A DNA stretch of 27,139 bases from an uncultured Saprospiraceae bacterium (GTDB lineage Bacteria; Bacteroidota; Bacteroidia; Chitinophagales; Saprospiraceae): contig CALHUZ010000457.1 of the NCBI GenBank assembly GCA_938039305.1, forward strand, positions 1 through 27,139, given 5' to 3'. The notes under the pieces were generated by a model. That model saw nothing but the letters and a program-made list of their open reading frames with translations. It searched no databases and had not been told where the DNA came from. Positions 8,497 through 14,804 of this stretch are shown piece by piece. The stretch's first letter is position 1. Each line of letters begins with the position of its first letter. Position numbers and translations under genes: made by a program.

Positions 8497-9435
8497 ATGA
8501 TTGAAAAGAGAAGGGGCTTTTTAAAAAAAGGAGCCGTACTTACAGCAGGACTTATGTCCAGTGGACTAGCCATGTCCAGAGCAACGAAGATGCTCTTGGA
8601 TAGCGATATGTTTTTCAAGATATCGTTGGCGCAGTGGAGTTTTCACAAAGCCATATTCTCTAAAGAGCTTGAGCATCTCGACTTTGCATCCAAGACTCGT
8701 AGTCTGGGTATAGATGGTATAGAATACGTTAACCAATTCTTCAAAGACAAAGCTGAAGATGCAGCTTATCTGTCACAAATGAATCAACGAGCCGTCGATG
8801 CAGATGTCACGCAATTGTTGATCATGATTGATGGTGAAGGAGGGCTCGGTGATACTGATGATGCGAAAAGAAAAGAAGCGATCGAGAATCACTACAAGTG
8901 GGTTGATGCGGCTAAAACATTAGGTTGTCATAGTATCAGAGTAAATGCATTTGGAGAAGGTAGTTCAGAAGATGTAGGTAAAGCAGCCGTTCAAGGGCTT
9001 GGCGGCGTATCAGAATATGCTGCTAAAGAAAATATCAATGTCATAGTCGAAAACCATGGTGGTTATTCAAGTAATGGAACATGGCTATCAGGTGTGATAA
9101 AAGAAGTGAATCTGCCTAATTGTGGCACACTCCCTGACTTCGGCAATTTTTGTATTAAAAGAGAAGGATGGACTAAGTGTCTTGAAGAATATGATAGATA
9201 TAAAGGCGTTACTGAAATGATGCCTTTTGCAAAAGCTGTAAGCGCAAAGACAAATGACTTCGACGATAAAGGCAACGAAACGAAAACTGACTACATGAAG
9301 ATGATGCAGATCGTTAAAGAGCATGGTTATACAGGCTTCGTTGGTATCGAGTATGAAGGACGTACACTCAGTGAAGAAGAAGGAATTTTAAAGAGTAAAG
9401 AATTATTAATTAAAGTAGGAAAAGCACTTTCATGA
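8497..9435 (+). CDS. Tat-exported sugar isomerase/epimerase-type TIM barrel
   Basis: The 312-residue product begins with a textbook twin-arginine motif, KRRGFLKKG (4-12), and a hydrophobic stretch to about residue 26, without a lipobox Cys. The remainder is a xylose-isomerase-like TIM barrel: the opening strand KISLAQWSFH (41-50), then candidate metal ligands E185 (IVENHGG), D214 (LPDFGNF) and E285 (GIEYEG). A Lys at 251 (AKTNDF) sits where some relatives have His. It is clearly different from the Hyi-like barrel at the head of the cluster. Relatives of this fold include sugar epimerases and enzymes acting on oxidised (keto) glycosides. It starts 10 bp after the small subunit, and its stop overlaps the next gene by 4 bp (ATGA). 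Periplasmic processing of the dehydrogenase product is inferred. Confidence 0.87.
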   Translation: MIEKRRGFLKKGAVLTAGLMSSGLAMSRATKMLLDSDMFFKISLAQWSFHKAIFSKELEHLDFASKTRSLGIDGIEYVNQFFKDKAEDAAYLSQMNQRAVDADVTQLLIMIDGEGGLGDTDDAKRKEAIENHYKWVDAAKTLGCHSIRVNAFGEGSSEDVGKAAVQGLGGVSEYAAKENINVIVENHGGYSSNGTWLSGVIKEVNLPNCGTLPDFGNFCIKREGWTKCLEEYDRYKGVTEMMPFAKAVSAKTNDFDDKGNETKTDYMKMMQIVKEHGYTGFVGIEYEGRTLSEEEGILKSKELLIKVGKALS

Positions 9436-10061
9436 TTTTTAGAATAATCATCAGTATTTCATTAATGACTATTATCATCGCATCATGTGGTGAGAAAATT
9501 GATAGACCTGCACCTGTATTATCAGCAGAGCAGATAGCAAAGAATCAATCGACTTTTGAGTCCCCAACTATTCCTTCGGGAGCAGTAGTTGGCGGTGTAA
9601 AGCACTATCTCTGTCCTAACGGTCATGAAGGAAGTGATGCCCAGGGTACATGCATCTCATGTGGTGCTGAGCTGACACATAATCAAGCATTTCATGATCA
9701 GCCAGCGGCAGCTACAGGTGACGCTCCAGGTGCGGAGCCTCCACAAAATGCAATTGGCGTGTGGCACTACACATGCCCTAATGGTCACGATGGTGGTTCG
9801 GGAAGTGCAACTGCTTGTACTGTCTGCGGTACTACATTAGTACACAATACTGTATACCATGATAGTGATGTGGCAGCAACGCCAACGACACCAGGAGCCA
9901 TCCCTCCACCTGCCCCAACTGCGTCTCCTGAGCCTCCTCAGAATGCTGCAGGCGTTTGGCACTATACATGTCCAAGTGGGCATGAAGGAGGATCAGGCAG
10001 CGCAACTGCTTGTGCTGAGTGCGGAGCCACACTTGTGCACAATACAGTCTACCACGAATAA
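9432..10061 (+). CDS. Lipoprotein with three Cys/His zinc-ribbon-like repeats, function unknown
   Basis: The 209-residue product has a lipoprotein signal peptide with lipobox IASC (Cys19). Three repeats of about 35 residues lie at 56-90, 110-144 and 175-209, joined by Pro/Ala-rich linkers. Each has the pattern HYxCPxGH...CxxCGxxLxHNxxxH. Candidate ligands are C61/H65/C74/C77/H83/H88, C115/H119/C129/C132/H138/H143 and C180/H184/C194/C197/H203/H208. The layout recalls the short heavy-metal-binding domain (YTCPMHP...CPKCGM), but spacing and the additional His residues differ. Repeats 2 and 3 are nearly identical, repeat 1 is diverged. The start codon overlaps the stop of the TIM-barrel gene (ATGA), so it is probably translationally coupled. 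A metal-binding or redox role in the same envelope system is possible. I do not recognise the family. Confidence 0.85.
   Translation: MIFRIIISISLMTIIIASCGEKIDRPAPVLSAEQIAKNQSTFESPTIPSGAVVGGVKHYLCPNGHEGSDAQGTCISCGAELTHNQAFHDQPAAATGDAPGAEPPQNAIGVWHYTCPNGHDGGSGSATACTVCGTTLVHNTVYHDSDVAATPTTPGAIPPPAPTASPEPPQNAAGVWHYTCPSGHEGGSGSATACAECGATLVHNTVYHE
9597..10058 (+). repeat. Threefold coding repeat of the Cys/His module
   Basis: Units lie at about 9597-9701, 9759-9863 and 9954-10058. Units 2 and 3 share long stretches such as HYTCP, GGSGSATAC and LVHNTVYH at protein level; unit 1 is more diverged. This points to an older duplication followed by a recent one. Confidence 0.8.
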
Positions 10062-10066
10062 TGTAA

Positions 10067-10096
10067 TTGAACTTTGTGGATGAGTTCATAGTTTAA
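10067..10096 (+). promoter_or_regulatory. Candidate Bacteroidota-type promoter before the gene at 10140
   Basis: TTG at 10067-10069 is followed after 19 bp by TAGTTTAA at 10089-10096, a partial match to the phylum's -7 box TAnnTTTG. It lies about 44 bp before the ATG at 10140 and would let this gene be expressed apart from the dehydrogenase cluster. The match is weak. Confidence 0.25.
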
Positions 10097-10139
10097 CTAC
10101 TGATCATTGGAGTATTTTCTAATCAACAAGAGTCTTGGT

Positions 10140-10835
10140 ATGAAATATATTTGTCTGCAATTATTTGTCTTACTTAGTTTACTCTATATGCCGTCCGCTC
10201 TGCAGGCGCAAATCGAGGTAAACTCAATGATAGATCTTACTGAGAATCAATACCCAGAAGGTGTTTACTATTCATTTGAGTCCTTCTTAAAAAGAGTGCC
10301 CGATAAGCAAGTAAGAGTTGAGACCAGAGATGTGTACAAACCTAAGACCGTCATAGATGATCCCCTAATTGACAATTGTTACTTCTATTACAAGAGGACG
10401 AAAAAGAGAGTCACTGACGCGTTCGCTATATCTTATCGAGGGAGCCTATACATACATTTTAAAAGTATGCAAAAGCATATGGAGAAAAAGGACAAGCGAC
10501 AGAGAATGATTTTTAAAGATTCATTTAATCGTGTTTTTGAACAAGGCAAGTACCTGTATCTCGAGGGATACTATCAAGAAGGCAGGAGTGGTTTAGGCTT
10601 TTCGATCGGTGCAGGACCGATCGCCATAGGTACTGGAGGTGGTTCCCAAGAACAATTAAAAGGAATCGTTTTTGACTATGAAAAGGAACAATTTGATGTC
10701 TTTCGAGATTGTAAAGATTTCAATCGCTTCCTTGCCATCGGTTATAGAAGCATGACTATAGAATGTAATTCTAAGGAGGCTCCCATGCCTATAGTGCGAG
10801 AGATACTTTATGAGATTAATTCTATGGGATTATAA
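10140..10835 (+). CDS. Exported protein of unknown function
   Basis: The start is placed at the ATG at 10140, because the longer frame opens with TTG at 10107 and adds 11 residues in front of a good signal peptide (MKYICLQLFVLLSLL, cleavage near LQAQ). The resulting product has 231 residues. The mature part has short motifs PEGVYYSFESFLKRVP and YFYYKRTKKRVTDAFAISY, a Gly-rich hydrophobic segment (GLGFSIGAGPIAIGTGGG) that may be a membrane-interacting hairpin or loop, and a Cys pair further on. The pattern 'YxSFExFL...YFYY...FAxSYxG' is reminiscent of uncharacterised Bacteroidota proteins, but I cannot name a family. It follows the dehydrogenase cluster by 78 bp and may be transcribed separately. 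Confidence 0.8.
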   Translation: MKYICLQLFVLLSLLYMPSALQAQIEVNSMIDLTENQYPEGVYYSFESFLKRVPDKQVRVETRDVYKPKTVIDDPLIDNCYFYYKRTKKRVTDAFAISYRGSLYIHFKSMQKHMEKKDKRQRMIFKDSFNRVFEQGKYLYLEGYYQEGRSGLGFSIGAGPIAIGTGGGSQEQLKGIVFDYEKEQFDVFRDCKDFNRFLAIGYRSMTIECNSKEAPMPIVREILYEINSMGL

Positions 10836-10898
10836 TTTCTATTCTATGTCACAAATTCAAATAGTCATATCTTCTCGCATATAAAACCAAGTAGGTTT

Positions 10899-11858
10899 AT
10901 GAAAAAGCTAATCCCTTTATTGATTGCTATTTTGATATTCAGCAGTCATGATATGTATCTCAAGTTAGATACATATTTTCTAAGCCCCAATAGCCAAGCG
11001 AAGATCAAGCTTTTTAATGGTACTTTCGATAAGAGTGAAAATGTAATCGATCGCGATCGTATGATTGATGTAAGTATCGTAGGCAATGGCGTTAGAGAAA
11101 GAATTGATTCTACCCTATGGACAGAGAAAGACAGCATGACGCTGCTCAATTTCAAAACAGGTGCTCCAGGGACGTATGTTGCAGGGCTTTCTACTTTTGC
11201 GCGCAACCTTGCGATGGATGCTCAAGCATTTAATGATTATCTGGCACATGATGGTGTTACTGATATGCTTGAGTGGCGAAAATCAAATAATGCTCTGGAC
11301 CAAAACGCAAATGAAAAATACTCTAAACATGTCAAAACCATTTTCCAAGTTGGTGATAAAAGAACTAATGATTGGAGTGTAAACCTGGGTTACCCGATTG
11401 AATTCATACCTCTTTCTAATCCATATAACCTTGAAGAAGGTGACACACTAAATGTAAGACTTCTTAGAAGCGGTAGACCTCTGGCAAATCAACTCATCAC
11501 TATAGATTCTGAAAGTACTCACTCTCATACTTCCAGTGATACTGAGGCTAACCATGGCCATGACCATGATACAATGGACGGTGGTCATCATCATCAAGGA
11601 TCTATCCAGACACGCACTAATAGTCATGGAGAGCTTTCTGTAGTTTTGACTCATTCTGGTATTTGGTATCTGAGAACCATCCACTTAGTAGAATCTAACG
11701 AAGGAGATTTAACCCATGAATCAAACTGGGCGACATTGACCTTTGAAGTCACTCATTCTCATAGTGGGACTATGCAATATGCTCTTTGGCTAGGAGGGTT
11801 AGCATTGTTAGGTTTTCTTCTATTCTTTTTTAAAAAGAACAAGAAGCTTAGCAAGTGA
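10899..11858 (+). CDS. DUF4198-type envelope protein with His-rich loop and C-terminal membrane anchor
   Basis: The 319-residue product resembles the DUF4198 family, which is linked to nickel/cobalt uptake components such as NikK. It has a signal peptide ending near FSS, the family opening HDMYLKLDTYFL (17-28), the core GYPIEFIPLSNPYNLEEGD (164-182) and a DUF4198-like ending (NSHGELSVVLTHSGIWYLR, 241-259). Residues 208-232 form a His-rich insert with eight His in 25 residues, and more His lie at 252, 272, 286 and 288. One transmembrane helix (about 294-311) with a Lys-rich tail (FKKNKKLSK) anchors the C-terminus, so the domain faces the periplasm. Divalent-metal binding or delivery is likely; the metal is not determined. 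No ABC or TonB transporter gene is adjacent in this window. It follows the previous gene by 63 bp. Confidence 0.82.
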   Translation: MKKLIPLLIAILIFSSHDMYLKLDTYFLSPNSQAKIKLFNGTFDKSENVIDRDRMIDVSIVGNGVRERIDSTLWTEKDSMTLLNFKTGAPGTYVAGLSTFARNLAMDAQAFNDYLAHDGVTDMLEWRKSNNALDQNANEKYSKHVKTIFQVGDKRTNDWSVNLGYPIEFIPLSNPYNLEEGDTLNVRLLRSGRPLANQLITIDSESTHSHTSSDTEANHGHDHDTMDGGHHHQGSIQTRTNSHGELSVVLTHSGIWYLRTIHLVESNEGDLTHESNWATLTFEVTHSHSGTMQYALWLGGLALLGFLLFFFKKNKKLSK

Positions 11859-12108
11859 AAATCTCTCTTCAACTGCTATATTCTTCTAAGTTTTTCTAAA
11901 GCGCTACTTAGGTTGGACCGTCTCTTCTGTTTATTTATTCAAATGGAATCAAGACATAGGTCTACAAATAGACTCAAATTAGGAAAAGCATTTTACTCCT
12001 TGGTGAACTCTACATATCTCCGCTTAATACCTGCCACATTGAATCACCGGTTATCGCGATTCTAATATTACAGGTCAGTTTGCATATTAAAGAGTCCTCA
12101 GATGTTGG

Positions 12109-12130
12109 AGAAATAGTCATTACTATTTCT
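12109..12130. repeat. Perfect 9-bp inverted repeat with 4-nt loop
   Basis: AGAAATAGT (12109-12117), loop CATT, ACTATTTCT (12122-12130). It lies 8 bp before the ATG of a 22-residue frame and 250 bp past the nearest plus-strand gene. It could be an operator or an RNA hairpin. A terminator is unlikely because no T run follows. Confidence 0.5.
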
Positions 12131-12232
12131 AATTATCAATGCTGAAAAATGAAAGAGCTAAAGTTGCAAGAATTGACACTCTTAATAACAAATCCAAAAA
12201 CAGTTGACTAGTTAGGTGGTAATAATACATAA

Positions 12233-12267
12233 AGGGATGAATAAAACTAAAAGTCCTATTCATCCCT
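12233..12267 (-). terminator. Hairpin terminator downstream of the M20 amidohydrolase gene
   Basis: A perfect 11-bp stem, AGGGATGAATA (12233-12243) with TATTCATCCCT (12257-12267), encloses a 13-nt loop. It lies 46 bp past the minus-strand stop codon. Flanks are AT-rich on both sides rather than a pure T run, so termination could be bidirectional or only moderately strong. Confidence 0.6.
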
Positions 12268-12313
12268 ATTTATAATTTAGAAAGTATTAAACTTTACATT
12301 GTATATTTTGGAT

Positions 12314-13939
12314 CTATTCGTCCTCCCCTGCTTCTACTTTTATCGTTGGATATGTAACTCCAAGTTGTTCTAAGTAAGTATTGTATTTCGTCTCATCATA
12401 ATAGAACTTTTCCAATTGTGGTCTAAACTCCTGCATGATTTCTGTATTGAGATAAATTGCTGGAGTATCATCTTCATTTACCATAGGAATATATTCCATC
12501 TCCATCCTTTGCTCTTCTCTGAAGTAAGTCCAAGCGTCATCAACGAGTTTAGGTTGTGTTAGAAAGTCAAGCATAGTCATCGCTACCACTTTAGATCCAG
12601 CCACGACTCCTTTATGTGCTATTGGTGTAGCCATCGCAACGGCATTAGACCAGTGATGTCCTTGTAATCCTGGAATGTTAGAAGGGAAGCGTAACGTTAC
12701 AGTAGGAAGCTTCCATGAAATATCACCAATATCATCTGAGCCTCCACTTATTGGATTCTTCACTGGTAAACCAAGATCACTAAGTTCAGTAGATAGTCCT
12801 TCTTGTTTAGGAGAATTCACTTCTTTTTGCAATGCATGAGCAAGTTGATTATCGGCCTCGCTCCATTTGGGCAAACCGACATCTTTTATATTCTCATACA
12901 TCGTCTCGGCTATCACTTGATTAAAGTGTCTCGGCCATGCACTTCCGAGTATTTTCTTTGACATTTTTGTATTTGTCATTAAGGCCGCACCTTCTGCCAT
13001 CTTATTAGCTCTTTCATAGACCTCCATAATCTTCGGATAAGTAACATGTCTAAAGTAGTACCAGATAGACGCCTTAGAAGGCACCACATTAGGTTGATCT
13101 CCGCCATTGGTAATCACAGAATGCGATCTGTGAAGCGGATCCAAATGCTCCCGCTGGTACTGCCAACCTATATTCATAAGCTCTGTTGCATCTGCTGCAC
13201 TTCTTCCACGCCAAGGAGATCCCGCTGCATGAGCTGCTTCTCCTTCAAATGTATATTCAACAGATATCAATCCCGTTCCTCTCGCTTGTCCATATGACAC
13301 TGCAAGATTATTAGCTACGTGTGTGAAGATTGAGATATCTACATCATCAAAATATCCATCTCTTGTAAAGAAGGCCTTTGTACCAACTAACTCTTCTGCA
13401 ACACCAGGCCAAAGGACCAGCGTACCACTTATACCTTCTCGCTCCATAATCTTCTTTACTTCGATAGCTGCTATTATATTTAGCGGGCTACCAGAATTGT
13501 GACCTTCACCATGACCTGGAGCTCCTTCTATGATCGGATCATGATACGCGACACCTGGTCGCTGGGATGCTTTTGGTATACAATCTAAATCACTACCTAA
13601 GGCTATAACCGGCTTACCACTACCCCACTTGGCCATCCACGCTGTTGGAATACCTGAGATACCATGTTCTATTGTGAATCCTTCTTTTTCTAAAAGACCA
13701 GTAAGGTATTTAGATGTCTCAATTTCCTGAAATCCTAACTCAGCAAAACTAAATACCTTATCTACCATGACTTGGGCATCCTTTAGTTTTCCATCTATTG
13801 TGTTCTTAACTTCTTCTTTAAGGCGTTCGCCCTTTTCATTCTGAGCGAAAGAAGTGAAGCTCAAGAGCAGCAGCATCATAATTGAAGAAGCCAATCTAAT
13901 TGCGGCTGGGTTAGTGTGTGTATATTTACATTTCATCAT
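12314..13939 (-). CDS. Secreted M20-family amidohydrolase (AbgB-like)
   Basis: I start at the ATGATG pair (13939), giving 541 residues with a signal peptide (basic n-region, SSIMMLLLLSFTSFA core, cleavage near residue 33). An upstream TTG at 13990 would overlap the divergent kinase and add 17 leader residues, so it is less likely. The metal-dependent M20 fold shows LGSDLDCIP (114-122), GHGEGHNSG (142-150) and the general-base motif GVAEE (179-183). A dimerisation-domain segment EGEAAHAAGSPWRGRSA follows, then the SGGSDDIGDISW motif and a late HHWSN. Its length and motifs resemble aminobenzoyl-glutamate utilisation protein B. The Cys of the M20D CGH motif is Glu here (GEGH), which appears to be a feature of this subfamily. 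It probably hydrolyses an N-acyl or amide bond of a small peptide-like substrate in the periplasm. Confidence 0.9.
   Translation of the reverse strand: MMKCKYTHTNPAAIRLASSIMMLLLLSFTSFAQNEKGERLKEEVKNTIDGKLKDAQVMVDKVFSFAELGFQEIETSKYLTGLLEKEGFTIEHGISGIPTAWMAKWGSGKPVIALGSDLDCIPKASQRPGVAYHDPIIEGAPGHGEGHNSGSPLNIIAAIEVKKIMEREGISGTLVLWPGVAEELVGTKAFFTRDGYFDDVDISIFTHVANNLAVSYGQARGTGLISVEYTFEGEAAHAAGSPWRGRSAADATELMNIGWQYQREHLDPLHRSHSVITNGGDQPNVVPSKASIWYYFRHVTYPKIMEVYERANKMAEGAALMTNTKMSKKILGSAWPRHFNQVIAETMYENIKDVGLPKWSEADNQLAHALQKEVNSPKQEGLSTELSDLGLPVKNPISGGSDDIGDISWKLPTVTLRFPSNIPGLQGHHWSNAVAMATPIAHKGVVAGSKVVAMTMLDFLTQPKLVDDAWTYFREEQRMEMEYIPMVNEDDTPAIYLNTEIMQEFRPQLEKFYYDETKYNTYLEQLGVTYPTIKVEAGEDE
13900..13928 (+). 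promoter_or_regulatory. Candidate promoter for the kinase-pfkA pair, inside the M20 gene
   Basis: TTG at 13900-13902 and TATATTTA at 13921-13928, spaced by 18 bp, resemble the Bacteroidota -33/-7 promoter (TTG...TAnnTTTG). It is 30 bp before the likely TTG start of the kinase and lies within the signal-peptide codons of the divergent M20 gene. Confidence 0.35.
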
Positions 13940-13958
13940 TAACAAAATTTTCGTTTCC

Positions 13959-14804
13959 TTGAAGTTACTTGTTGAAGCTGGATCTACCAAAACTGACAGT
14001 GTAATACTTCATAATGGAGTAACAATCGGTCCAATTATACAATCATCCGGTATCAACCCTGTCACTGATAGTACTCATCTTGATGCTGTGCAAGAGCTCA
14101 CGGCGCACTACCAAAGTCATAAGATCGAAGAAGTTTACTACTACGGATCTGGTTGTATCAATGATGATGTTAATAATAAGCTTGCGCAAAATATCATGCA
14201 ACATTTAGGTTATGATCCAATCGTCGAAATCAATGATGATCTTATCGCTTTAGGAAGAGGGTTCTGTGGCTACGAACAAGGAATTGTCATCATTCTTGGT
14301 ACGGGCTCTAACATAGGCTTCTATGATGGAGTTAAGATCTCTGAAGGTCTCAAAAGCTGTGGTTATCTCATCGGAGATGAAGGTAGTGGCTACAAGATCG
14401 GACAGGCGATAGTTAGAGCATACTGCCGAGGTCATCTTTCAGAAGGCCTCATGGATTCGATAAATCAAACGTATGCCGTATCTCCGGATACTCTGATACC
14501 TGAAATTTATAAGCAAGCGAACCCGAGACCATTCATCGCATCCTTTGGTTCAATTCTAAAGAAAGTTGAAGAACCTTTAAAGAATAAGATCATGGACGAG
14601 GTTTTCGATCCTTTATTAGATCGTTTAATTGTACCTATGTATCAGCGTTATAAAGCACCTATACATCTTTCAGGTTCTATAGCATTTCATTTTTCCTCAG
14701 AGCTAAGGGAGAAGTTCAGAAAATTCAATATCATCGCATCGTCATTCGAACCATCACCCCTAAAAGGGTTGATCAGATATCATACAAATGGGAAAGGAAG
14801 TTAA
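13959..14804 (+). CDS. BadF/BadG/BcrA-type ATPase, N-acetylglucosamine kinase-like
   Basis: I place the start at TTG 13959, so the protein begins MKLLVEAGSTKTD, the usual N-terminus of this family (281 residues). The longer GTG frame from 13854 would put 35 unrelated residues in front and read through the M20 signal peptide. ASKHA-fold ATP-binding motifs are present: phosphate-1 EAGSTKTD, phosphate-2 ILGTGSNIGFYDG, the GDEGSGYKIG motif and the adenosine segment LSGSIAFHF. The protein most likely phosphorylates N-acetylglucosamine or a related amino sugar in the cytoplasm; specificity within the family varies. Its last 17 bp overlap the pfkA start, which suggests translational coupling of sugar phosphorylation and glycolysis. 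The TTG start leaves only 19 bp to the divergent M20 start codon. Confidence 0.85.
   Translation: MKLLVEAGSTKTDSVILHNGVTIGPIIQSSGINPVTDSTHLDAVQELTAHYQSHKIEEVYYYGSGCINDDVNNKLAQNIMQHLGYDPIVEINDDLIALGRGFCGYEQGIVIILGTGSNIGFYDGVKISEGLKSCGYLIGDEGSGYKIGQAIVRAYCRGHLSEGLMDSINQTYAVSPDTLIPEIYKQANPRPFIASFGSILKKVEEPLKNKIMDEVFDPLLDRLIVPMYQRYKAPIHLSGSIAFHFSSELREKFRKFNIIASSFEPSPLKGLIRYHTNGKGS
13960..13992 (-). promoter_or_regulatory. Candidate promoter for the M20 gene, inside the kinase gene
   Basis: On the minus strand TTTTG (13988-13992) is followed after 20 bp by TAACTTCA (13960-13967), a partial -33/-7 Bacteroidota promoter. The M20 ATG lies about 20 bp further on. The element falls within the first codons of the divergent kinase, consistent with the absence of intergenic room. 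Confidence 0.35.

Larger units (their letters stand above)
11859..12313. other. 455-bp gap without a recognisable gene
   Basis: Between the DUF4198-type gene and the M20 gene I find no convincing coding sequence. Two short plus-strand frames exist: 11943-12065 (40 residues, ATG) and 12139-12207 (22 residues, basic, MLKNERAKVARID...). Neither has a recognisable family or a clear ribosome binding site. The gap also holds a perfect 9-bp hairpin at 12109-12130 and the terminator-like hairpin at 12233-12267, listed separately. It may contain a remnant gene or a small RNA. Confidence 0.5.

Noticed and set aside
10107..10139. TTG start 11 codons upstream of the exported protein at 10140
   Set aside because: The additional residues precede a well-formed signal peptide that begins exactly at the ATG at 10140.
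11943..12065. 40-residue frame in the large gap
   Set aside because: No recognisable family, no clear ribosome binding site, and composition no different from surrounding non-coding DNA; not called as a gene.
13854..13958. N-terminal extension of the kinase from a GTG at 13854
   Set aside because: It would add 35 residues unrelated to the family and overlap the M20 signal-peptide codons. The family N-terminus (KLLVEAGSTKTD) fits the TTG at 13959.
13940..13990. Longer M20 frame from TTG at 13990
   Set aside because: It gives a leader without the form of a signal peptide and overlaps the kinase start. The ATG pair at 13939 precedes a good signal peptide.
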